From the NCBI GenBank assembly GCA_001600055.1, contig BCIV01000003.1:1121162-1185161 (forward strand): a DNA stretch of 64,000 bases. The letters are read 5' to 3'. The position numbers and the translations under genes were made by a program. The notes beneath the pieces were generated by a model. That model saw nothing but the letters and a program-made list of their open reading frames with translations. It was not told where the DNA came from and ran no database searches. Of the stretch, positions 1-9,175 are shown piece by piece. The stretch is from Filobasidium wieringae (Eukaryota; Basidiomycota; Tremellomycetes; Filobasidiales; Filobasidiaceae). The number at the start of each line of letters is the position of its first letter. Position 1 is the first letter of the stretch.

Positions 1-673
1 CAGGAATACCCTAATACCCGTGTTCAAACGGATTTCAAGAATAGGGACGAGTGGTTCTGGAACAATGCCGGTGGAGCTATGGGGAGCATGTATATCATTC
101 ATGCTTCCATCACCGAGTCAGTCTTCTCTTTTCTTTTCGATACTTACTTGGAATCCAGATTTTGATACCAACGGATGCGGAACAGATACTTGATCCTCTT
201 TGGATCCGCTGTCGGAACAGAAGGTCATACGGGTAGGCATACGGCCGATGATTTCTTCCATATCCTAAAAGGAGTCCAAACCGCTTACTTGCCCGGTGAA
301 CTCGAACCCGAGGTGAGTCCAGCAGTTTAATAGGGGAAAAAGTGTTGAAACTAATAGAGCACGTCGGTTTCATAAGGTCTACCCCGCTGGATCGGTACAC
401 CATTTGAGAAGGAGCGACGTGAAACAATACAAGATCGAAGCGGAGACATGGGCTTTGGAGTACGCTCAAGGTTCGTCGTTTCCTTCTCAACTCCTTTTTC
501 TCCTAAATACCTGCATACTTATCGACCTCGATCTGACAGGCTGGATCCCGTTGATGCTCCCCTTCGGACTGGCCGATACCCTTTTCTCTACCTTGGACTT
601 TGGTTCTTTTTACAAGACGGCGGTTTTGACTGGACGGGAGATGATTGCCAATTTATTGAGAGGGAAGATATAA
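1..673 (+). CDS. ERG2: C-8 sterol isomerase (ERG2), 3' part only
   Basis: Erg2 moves the sterol double bond from C8 to C7 in the ER during ergosterol synthesis. The 5' end lies outside the window. The reading frame is open from base 1 and is spliced over introns at 117-185, 313-376 and 471-539, giving exons 1-116, 186-312, 377-470 and 540-673. The joined product carries family hallmarks: [14 protein letters not shown] near the start, then [53 protein letters not shown] and the C-terminal [13 protein letters not shown]. These match the sigma-1-receptor/Erg2 family up to its usual C-terminus, so the stop at 671-673 is probably the true end. All three introns have GT-AG borders. The assignment rests on strong motif recognition. 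Confidence 0.95.
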
Positions 674-1386
674 AGAGTGGGTTCAAGATGGACAAGCGAG
701 AAGAGAAAAGCAAGAGGTCGAGGAGATGTTCATGGGATATATTGCATGGCGATGTGATGAATCGAAGTCGTGCCTATCGTAAAATTGCTATGGGCCGGAA
801 TCTTGGTGGATATATCAGGTCATAATGAGCTTCTTGTCAAAATGCTATTGAACAATCTGGATCACTGACCTCTTTCAACTTTAACCGATTCAAGTTTTAT
901 GTACCGGTCCGGAACGACCAAGTCGTTCAGTATTTCGCGAAGCAGATCTGTCACTTCTGCGAGGCATGCTAAAATTTCAGACACAACACAGAGCGAAAAG
1001 CTTGAGATTGGATAACCTGGCGATAATTTCTCATCTGATGCATCTGATCTTGTGGTCCCAGGCTATATAATATGATTTATCAGCTTCCTGCTTCCTGGTC
1101 AGCAAAGCATCCTTTGGCGCGGCGTTCTTAGCGATCAGTCCACAACGGTACTCCATCGTTTCCGTAGATCGTGAGCTACATGTAGCACACATGACAGCTC
1201 GATACGAAGTTCATTTGAATGCGGATTCAGGTATAAGCATGGTATATCACACGATCTCGAAGCATGGTACAATTTTCGAATCGAGTTCATCAACAGTGTA
1301 ATCCATCCTATATAGAGCGAGGTTACGCAATGGCCATGCCGTGTCGCAGGTCAGGCCAGCCCGTTATCTAGCGATCTAATGTGTGA
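674..1386. other. Intergenic region between ERG2 and ZCL-A (tail to tail)
   Basis: These 713 bases separate the 3' ends of two convergent genes. I see no conserved reading frame, tRNA boxes or clear repeat. Short open frames over 674-830 run on from the ERG2 3' UTR and do not look coding. Confidence 0.5.
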
Positions 1387-2753
1387 TTAAGCAGTAGAAG
1401 TAGGACCAGTACCGGCCATAGAGGCTAAAATGACCGGTACGAAGGCCATTGCGTCCTCAATGGCGCGCTTCTCATCCGCCAGTCGCTGCTGATACATCTC
1501 AGCACCCACAGGAGTCGCGCGTAAATTCTCCATACGGCTCGCAGCCTTCTGGAACAGGTCGGCAGTTTTCCGAAGTATCTCAGCACACATACTCAAGTCT
1601 GGAAAAACCCGATTTGTCGGAGGAGCGTTTGATATGGAAGGAGATGGTGGAGGAAGAACAGACAAGGCGGGGTTTGGACAATCACCGGCTCCTGCGCCAC
1701 CGCAGCCTGTTCCAAGAGTGGGCGCTGATCTTCCAGTTCCTCTATAGATGCATCTCTTCTAGGTTCTAGAGTCTCCCTGGCAGACGAGGCGAAAGGACTC
1801 ATGGCCAAGGGTCGTTGATTTTTTCCGTTCGAGGTCGGTCTCTCGCGGACGTCCCCCTTCCGAGTGCATCCTCTTTTCGCGAGCTGGCAGAGGAGACAGG
1901 ACGCAGCGCCTGGCAATGATACGCACGGCCTTGCAGATCGATCGTCCCTGCATCGGTCGCACATCCTGTTCCTCTGAAACTGAATATCCAGTTTGCCTTC
2001 TTCCCAGAGTGCTCGGATGTGCTGAGCAGAAATGGTCCATCAATCAGAATCCGTGACGGGGTCGTTGCAAAACACAACTTCACCTACTTTGGCCTTTTTG
2101 GCATCCACCTTTTCGAGGTAATGCTTCATAGATTTTTCTAGTTTATGATCTGTTTCATCCTGAGAGTGAGATTGACCTCTCTCGGACGATCCCGGTTCCA
2201 TGTCGTCAGACTCATCATCACTCTGAAATTCCGATTCGGTTTCGCTTTCTTGTTGAGACAGGACAGGCGCCGGGAAGAGCGGTTTGCCGCTGACGAAGTT
2301 GTACGATCCACGAAGAGTCTGCGTCGCTTTGACCTTAGCCCGGCGAGTGAGAGGCGCAGGCTCGGCCATCTCTGCCTCATCGTCACTGACGGTATCGCTA
2401 GATCTCGTACGTAGTTGAGTCGAGACATCCTCTGTAGATTCCTCCTCGTCGCTCGAGTAACGACTTGCACCACTGAGGCATGTGAACACAGGTTCGGTGG
2501 GGGAAGGACTAAGGGTTCCTCTGTATGTTTGATGCTTGGATATCTTCTTTGATTTAGCTTTATGTACGATCCTCAACGGGCTGCTTGCTGAACGAGTACT
2601 AGTAGTTACAGGGCTTGGTGAAGGTGTGAAAATGACAGCGCTGGTCCTCGCTTGATCGGATTCTTCATCCGAACTACAATAAACCCTTTTCCTCTTCGTA
2701 GGATGCGGCAGAGAGATGTAGGGTTCGACTCTGTGGACCATCTGATAAGACAT
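1387..2753 (-). CDS. Zinc-cluster-like family protein, member A (ZCL-A)
   Basis: I do not recognise a named gene. The model has exons 2753-2088, 2021-1664 and 1598-1387 on the reverse strand, about 411 residues. The N-terminal half is acidic, serine-rich and probably disordered, with basic patches (KRKR; SKKIS). A short motif beginning TRRAKVKATQ and ending SGKPLFP is shared almost exactly with ZCL-B. After a phase-0 intron (2022-2087) come 20 residues and then a six-cysteine cluster: CDRC, 8 residues, C, 8, CLLC, 6, C. This resembles Zn2Cys6 but lacks the basic RxxKxKC loop. The C-terminal 60 residues look helical and align with ZCL-B (RMENL, QRLADEKRA, AMAFVPVIL). The second intron (1599-1663, donor GTCTGT) is inferred because the frame changes there; a frameshift is the alternative. 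The 5' end is uncertain: an upstream exon up to 2935, spliced to 2741, is possible. Nuclear DNA binding is conceivable but unproven. Confidence 0.7.
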
Positions 2754-2968
2754 CAGACGTTGTTTGTGAACATGTATATTCGTTGAAGCGGCTTACTGCG
2801 GCTTACTTCCGGGATAAACGCAGTCGGCGAGCTGAGAGGCGATCTCGATCGGAACTGTAGGGGTGAAACTGCCACTAAGAGTTCTGTTACAGTAAGTAGG
2901 TCATGTAACGAGCAGCAACTTCGTCTGATGATCATGAAAAATGTTTGTTACCGATTTTTGTGATGCAT

Positions 2969-3003
2969 CGACGCGCCGGTGAAACATCCAAAGGATCCGC
3001 GTC
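2969..3003 (-). promoter_or_regulatory. Shared 35-bp upstream element, copy A
   Basis: This 35-base block upstream of ZCL-A matches 4825-4859 upstream of ZCL-B at 32 of 35 positions, while the flanking DNA has diverged. It begins CGACGCGCC and ends GGATCCGCGTC on the + strand, so two ACGCG/CGCGT half-sites face each other, with a TGAAAC between them. ACGCG is the core of MBF (Mbp1/Swi6) sites for G1/S genes in fungi, and TGAAACA is the yeast pheromone-response core. Either reading is inference. Confidence 0.55.
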
Positions 3004-3212
3004 CCACGGCACAGAACCGCCTCACCTCGCACGCGACGCATCAAGACATGGAACAGATCGGGTATATGGCAGCATCTCAAGCATAGCTGATGTACCGTAA
3101 GGTCATAGAAGATATGGTATACATCGAAATCAAACCGGTCTATCGTTTCGTAAGTGTGTAGTCTATCGAGATATGTCGTAAGGCGGAGAAGACGAAGCAA
3201 AGTTCAAGCTCA

Positions 3213-4666
3213 TCAGACTGTCGTAGGTTGGCGAGGCGGCTCCATCGAAGTCAGGACGACGGGAAAAAACGCCATAGCTTGCTCCAGAGCTCGTCTTTCC
3301 TCGTGAAGCCTCTGCAGGTACGCCTCCTTCTCCAATGGAATACATGCTAGGTTTCTCATGCGGCCTGCTGCATCAAGAAGGGAAGCCGACGTGACCTCCA
3401 AAATCCCAGCTACGGTGTTCAGCTCTGGATGAATGGATGTTTCGATCAAGGTAGAACGAGACGTCAGAGGGATAGAACTGGAATATGACGCAGGTGTAGT
3501 AGCCGATTGCTTGGTGAAATCAACGGTCCTCGCTGACGTCTCGCTGTTGGACCTTTCCTCGATGTCCAACGAAACAAGTCCAAGCGTGTCGACGACGGCT
3601 AAAGGTTCGGTATAGGCAGGAACAGCCGGACTCGCGCTGTCTTCCTGCCTCGTTATCTTATGCGTCGTTTTCTTCTCACACCCAACATGCGCAATGAGGC
3701 AGGGTATACAACCCGCGCCCGACGAGTACACGCATCGCCATGGGGATTTGCCGTTCTGGCAGCGCGAACACATCTGACCAGGCCACGAGGCTACCATCAG
3801 CTCGCCTTCAGCAAAGAGTTGGTTAATTTTCTGAACGAGATACACGTACACATATAAGCGACGCTCTCGTTATGAAGACTCGACGACGCGTCCACTCACC
3901 TTGTATTGAGGGTTACTTGGGACTGCGTCTAATTTCTCTTTGCAATAAGCTTGCAATTCGAGCAGGGACTTGCGCCCGGAGATTCCTCCTCCGCTTCTGT
4001 TCGTTTGACGTCTCGCTCTTCCCTCCTTCCCGTCATCGCTCGAATCGTTCTCCTGGTGTACCGGGAACAACGGTTTCCCGCTGACGGAACTGTACGATCC
4101 ATGTAGATTCTGTGTCGCTTTGAGTTTAGCCCGTCGAGTTGACGGGTCCGTATGATCGTTAGACCGTTCTGTCTCCTGGCAAGTCATTCCATAACCGGCT
4201 GACGCGGCTACAGGTCTTTCACGCGCACTTCCCGCACCCGGTTGAGACCTCGCGGTTTCGTTGGCTTCGGAGCTGGCTCCTTCAGCTTCGGAGATCTCTG
4301 AGAGGTGATGGCTGATCTTCTTCGATCGAGCTTTGCAGATGACCTTCATCGGTTTGGGGGTACGTTTCTTCACAGGGCTCGCATGTGGGGAGAAGATGAT
4401 AGGAAGAGCTCGGGCAACAGGTGTATCCCCGTCCGAGCCAAAGGAGTAGTCTTCATCAACATCGTATCTCTTCCTTTTCTTAGGTCGAGGGCGTACAGGG
4501 GTGACAGGCGCCGATCCCTTGATCCTGTCGAGATATTCAAGTACCTCCCCGGTCTGTACTTTCGTCAACCCGTCGAGAGCCACAATCGTCTTCATCAGAG
4601 CAGGATATCATCAGTACGCGCTAGCCGGGATAGAGCGAGCATCGGTCGACTCACTGCACTAGACAT
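3213..4666 (-). CDS. Zinc-cluster-like family protein, member B (ZCL-B)
   Basis: This is a tandem paralogue of ZCL-A in the same orientation. Exons are 4666-4655 (only MSSA), 4589-3900 and 3830-3213, giving 439 residues; introns are 65 and 69 bp, both phase 0. The order of parts is as in ZCL-A: an acidic disordered N-terminus with KKRKR, a KARSKKIS patch, the TRRAKLKATQ...SGKPLFP motif, a phase-0 intron 20 codons before the first cysteine, then the cluster CSRC-x8-C-x7-CIPC-x6-C. The C-terminal helix-rich part (AAGRMRNL, QRLHEERRALEQAMAF) aligns with A. The canonical basic loop of Zn2Cys6 regulators is missing. Function unknown; a chromatin or transcription role is a guess. Confidence 0.75.
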
Positions 4667-4824
4667 GACCACGCTAGATGGTCTCAGAGGCAGTATCAAG
4701 AGATGATGATTTGCGAGAGTGGATCTGACGATTATCAAGTGGAAAGCAAGCCAGTAGCTCCAGTAGAAAGGTGACATGTTGCATGTTGTTATCGTATGTT
4801 GTCACCGTCGTCCGTGGTTTCACG

Positions 4825-4859
4825 CGACGCGCCGTTGAAACGACCAAAGGATCCGCGTC
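4825..4859 (-). promoter_or_regulatory. Shared 35-bp upstream element, copy B
   Basis: Second copy of the element at 2969-3003, about 160 bases upstream of the ZCL-B start codon. Only three positions differ, and the two facing ACGCG half-sites and the GGATCC core are kept. Confidence 0.55.
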
Positions 4860-5007
4860 ACTTTCCTCATCCCAAGGCACAAACAACCTCCAAACACAGC
4901 GTGTCTCATCTCAAATATCTCATCAATCCACCTGAAACATCTCTATGATCCCTTCCTCTTGATAGATACAGTAAGACACACTACAACCGGTACCTGCCTG
5001 CCTGACC

Positions 5008-6783
5008 TCACATCAATCGTCGAGGGTACCACCAAACCCCCTCTCGTTCCTTGACGACCCTGACAAACTTGCCCACCATCTTATCCCTCGACTTTTTATC
5101 CCCCTCCCTCCCGAGCGTCCTCAAGAACGGCTCCATATCCTCCGGTCTCCACTTGGTGCGCTGTAAGAAGAGTTCATTGAACCTCGTAGCGGGGTCAGGA
5201 GGGAGGGTGGAGTGAGAAAAGGGGATGATGAGAGCGGTCGATGGGTTGGAAGAGGTGCTCAGTCGGGGGTGTTCGAGGAGATGATAACCCTATCGAATAA
5301 TCATCCTGATAAGCATCCCGCTCGAACCAACAATAGATAATCGACGTGAGGGCTCACCTTTAACATCTCCAGATCCACCATTCCCCCGAACTCATCCCCA
5401 ACTTCCATCCTCCACCTCTGCAAAAACTCGGCAACGGTACCCGGCTCATCCTTCTACTCCCAGCCGTACGATGAAATTCCCCAATAAGCATCTGTCGCGG
5501 GAACATCAGGGAAAAGAGGATACTCACGTTCTCGTCCTGTAACATCCCCTTGCCCATCTCCATAACGATCCTCTGCACATCAGGGACCCAAACATCCTCT
5601 TCTCCCTCCAACCGTACCTCCGCCTCTTTCTGAACCTCATCATTCGTCTTCCCAAACAACCCCATTATCCCGGACACTATGTCCTCCTGTACCGAATAAT
5701 CATTGACGAGCGCTTCCGAGATGGCTTTCCTCTCCGTCCGCGGGAAACCTTTGATGACCGCTTGACTTTTTGGGAAAGAGGATGATGGAGGTGCTGGGTG
5801 GATGGTTATGAGCGATAACACGATCGATAAAAGGGGGACCAGTGATTCAGGGGTTAGTTGTAATAGATGACCTTTTGTTCTCGAATCAAGAAAACGGATA
5901 AGTTTGATCTCATTTATAGTAAGGATGAGATAGGAGATGAGACTCACCGGATGAGGTCTGTATGACGTTCCTCTCCCTCAGCCCATGGTCGATCTCGGAA
6001 TCGGAAGCCTGTATGACCGAACGTAATTGATTCCGAGTGTATCGTTTCTATCATCCACCATTCCGTTTCCATTCGATCAGATCAAAGGTCGGTCCAGTCA
6101 GACGGAGGGAAGACTGACTTGATCACCCTGTTCGGTAGGGGCGGATTTCCTCTTCCCCCCAACCCTGACCTCTCCCGCGGAACCTGACCCTGACCCCATT
6201 GTTTCACCCATCCCACCCCATCTCGACGTCTTCAAGATCTTATCTATCCGCTCTAACCGTGGTGCAATAGGAATGAGCTCCAAGATCTCATGTGACGTAT
6301 CTTGGAGGTGTAATTCTGGTGGTTCTTTCTCCGGGGTTGATGATGATTGAGGAGTGGTGGTGGGGGGAGGGAAGGATGATGACGATACTGACAAGCGGGA
6401 AGAGGAAGCGATAGGTTGAGGAGATTGGAGGACGAGGAGAGAGTTGGATAGGGAGATGGTCCGTAGTTGAAACGTCTCGGTTGAGGTACAGATGACGGCT
6501 TCGTCCGTCGGTTTACCCTTTATCGTCAATCTGACACAGTAACGGCAAAACAACGCACAGAGGATCAACTATCATCAGTACCGCAACGAACCCAAAATCT
6601 AACACCGAACCAAACCGAAACTTACCTCAAGTTCTCACCCCGAGAATCCGCAGCGTCGACCTGTCTCAACAACTCGTCCGAGATCTCGAGCAATTTGTAT
6701 TCCTCCGAGTGACCTGTTACGGGGTCCGCATGGGGGGAATAACGGATTGTAGTTGGTACGCCTGGGATCTGAGTTGTTGCCAT
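5008..6783 (-). CDS. DCC1: Sister chromatid cohesion protein Dcc1 (Ctf18-RFC subunit)
   Basis: Dcc1 joins Ctf8 and Ctf18 in the alternative clamp loader that loads PCNA and supports cohesion at replication forks. The start ATG at 6783 gives MATTQIPGVP, soon followed by EEYKLLEIS. After a 95-bp intron (6531-6625) comes LTIKGKPTDEAVICTSTETF and SNSLLVLQ, the typical Dcc1 N-terminal pattern. Later exons carry LLQLTPESLVPLLSIVLSL, then AEFLQRWRMEVGDEFGG, GYHLLEHP, and a C-terminus with FVRVVKEREGVWWYPRR, closely matching the end of the family. At least five introns are needed; the donors at 6114, 5528 and 5358 are clear, while the acceptor near 5880 is less certain. A serine/threonine/proline-rich stretch interrupts the N-terminal domain. 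Confidence 0.85.
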
Positions 6784-7031
6784 CGTTTGAGCAGGTTGGA
6801 TGGATGATTGGATAGGATTGAACGATGGGATTCAGATCAGAAGAGAAGTCGAGTCGAGGAAGTTGAGATGGTATCAGTTGTTTATTTCCACCTTGACATG
6901 TTCACCCTTGATAATTCCACCTTGATATCGTCATTCCTGACTTTATCATCTCCAAATTCAATATCGTCGACATCGTCACCGTATACGAACATCATCACCA
7001 GCCACCAATCACACCACCACACCGCCACACC

Positions 7032-8044
7032 ATGCCTCAACCAAGCAGACCATATATCTACCTCCTCCCGTTCATCCTCTTCGCCCTCCTCATCTACGTC
7101 CTAACCCCTCATTCCAGCTTACACTCCGGTTATCCTCCTTCGAGGCACGAAGAGCTGTTCGCACCTGGTACCGATGGCGGATCAGAGGTTTCGGAAGAAG
7201 AGGGTGGGGTTGAGGTAGGGCTAAATGAAGAGAGGAGCGAGAAGGTTCAGGTCGATTTGGCCGTCATGAGTCGATGCCCTGATGCCGTGAGTCATCAGCC
7301 CTTTATCACTTGATAAGTAAGTCTACGTCGGACTGATCGGAATACCACCATTCTAGCATCTTTGCGAATCAGTATTCGGTCAAGTACGTTCTCCGTAACC
7401 CTATCATCCATCTGATGTACTATACCTAACCATCCATCCCGTTCCTACAGGTCCTAGCCTACCCCGGAATCCTTTCCAAACTAAACCTGACTCTGAACTA
7501 TATCGGTCGTCCGTCCCCCTCAACCTCCGATCCTCTAGGTGTGACGTGCATGCACGGCGCTCCCGAATGTACAGGAAACACTCAACAACTATGCCTCCAA
7601 TCCCTCCTTCCGCAGGGGACCGATTCAGACCCCTCGTCGCCCGCTTTGGAATGGGCGATCCAGATGAACAAGTCTCCAGGAAAGATAGGGACCGAAGATC
7701 ATGCCCGGAAAACGTTGAGGAAGATCGGAATGGGACAGTATTGGACTTCCATCTCCGACTGCGCACGGGGGGATGAGGGGAAGACGCTACTCTTGGAGAG
7801 TGTGAGGAGAACTTCGGACGTTCTGGGAGTCAGTAAGAGTTGTACGATCTTGGTTGGAGGGAGGAAGAGGTGTGTTCATGATGGTGATTGGTATGATTGC
7901 GAGGTCAGTGCTTGTGTGGGACTAGACCGATCGAAGGGATCTGATTGATCTTGCGTTCGTGCACAGGGAGGTCATGAGGTGGAGGATTTCGTCAGGACGA
8001 TCGAAGAGGAGTGGGAGTTGTTGAATGATGGGTTCGTCTTGTAG
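7032..8044 (+). CDS. GILT-like thiol reductase, membrane-anchored
   Basis: The product resembles gamma-interferon-inducible lysosomal thiol reductases, which reduce disulfides in acidic compartments. A hydrophobic segment near residues 8-24 (IYLLPFILFALLIYVL) suggests a signal anchor. Exons join at 7287, about 7356-7382 and about 7451. The spliced active-site region reads SRCPDAHLCESVF: the usual CxxC is replaced by C-x5-C. The GILT signature follows as CMHGAPECTGN, with LCLQSLL shortly after. A 3' exon reads GGHEVEDFVRTIEEEW and ends at 8044. The spacing and cysteine pattern downstream (KSCTILVGGRKRC, DWYDCE) also fit the family. The vacuolar location is inferred. Confidence 0.8.
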
Positions 8045-8326
8045 ACGGTTGTATTCGTGTTTGAATTGTAGCTGTCAGATTGAGATCTTTTGTCTTGAGT
8101 GCAACCCATGTCCTTGTCTCACATATCCAGGCGATCAAGTGTAACCTGGTACCTGGTACTTTCCATCCGCTTATCCAATCGCGTCGCCTATACCGAATTA
8201 AATCAGCTTCACCATTTCGGACCTCCCCTACCGCCCTCACCCACTCATCCTAATCAGACCCGCTCCCAATTCGCTCTCCGTCCAGCTTCGACCAGAGCCG
8301 GCAGGTATCGTCAAATAGATCTCAGG

Positions 8327-8974
8327 ATGACCGCTTCTACCACCGCTTCTCAGAGGGAATTGGACGCTTCCAGGGTCCCCATTCAGTGGAGGGATCAGTG
8401 TTCCGCGTACGTCTTCCGGGTCGAAGTTCGAATGTAAAGATATCGCTTTGAAAGCTGATTCCTTAACACTCGTCCCTTCGGCTTGTTATTGTCGATGCTT
8501 TCTGATCAAATAGCCTGCTCATTCCTCTTAATAAATGTCGACACCAAACCCTTTACGCTCCATGGAAGTGCGAGGATGAGCGGTAAGTTCTTCATTAGAC
8601 GACCGTCATTTTGATAAACGACTGATCAACCTGTCACCTGCTTGTAGACATGGGTATGAGAAGTGAGTATGATTCGAGGAGGATGGATGGAGCTGGTGTT
8701 CTATTGGATGCTGATGAGAGTTGTTATGTGCCGGGAATTAGGTGTCAATACGATGAGTCAGTATAACCTCTTGATCGACTTTCATAGCTAGCATACTGAT
8801 CTCAGTCAACCATCTTAACCCAACTATCAACCCCTTTACCCATCCTCTTATATTCATCCTCATCTCCCTCAACTTACCTTCAACTCACAAACGTAACCCC
8901 TCAGCTTCATCCGCCGATCAAAAGAACTCGTCCAGCAAAAGAAATCCGCCCGGGAAGCGTCCGACGACGAGTAG
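8327..8974 (+). CDS. NADH dehydrogenase complex I subunit NDUFB7 (B18)
   Basis: NDUFB7 is an accessory subunit of respiratory complex I on the intermembrane-space side, stabilised by twin CX9C disulfides. Five exons: 8327-8406, 8514-8582, 8648-8662, 8742-8756 and 8905-8974. The spliced protein shows VPIQWRDQCSALLIPLNKC, then YAPWKCEDERHGYEKCQYDD, then FIRRSKELVQQKK and a stop at 8972-8974. The cysteine pattern C-x9-C then C-x9-C is complete only with both 15-nt microexons, which supports the splice model strongly. Length, about 82 residues, is somewhat short relative to animal homologues. Confidence 0.93.
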
Positions 8975-9175
8975 ACTCGAAAGCTCGAAACGAAGGACCA
9001 GATCGGAGCGGAACGGGGATGTCTGTATTATAGCATGGAGATATATCATATGGATTGGGAACTATCGCTCTTCTTTTGGTTCATAGCTATCGGATGCCGA
9101 GATGGTCGATCAACGGGGTATTGAGAAAAGCTACGGTATGGGTGCTATTGGAAACGTATTGCTATCTACGGTCGA

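Noticed and set aside
4900..6100. Two separate reverse-strand genes over the Dcc1 region
   Set aside because: Splicing at clear GT-AG sites joins them into one protein with both Dcc1 termini.
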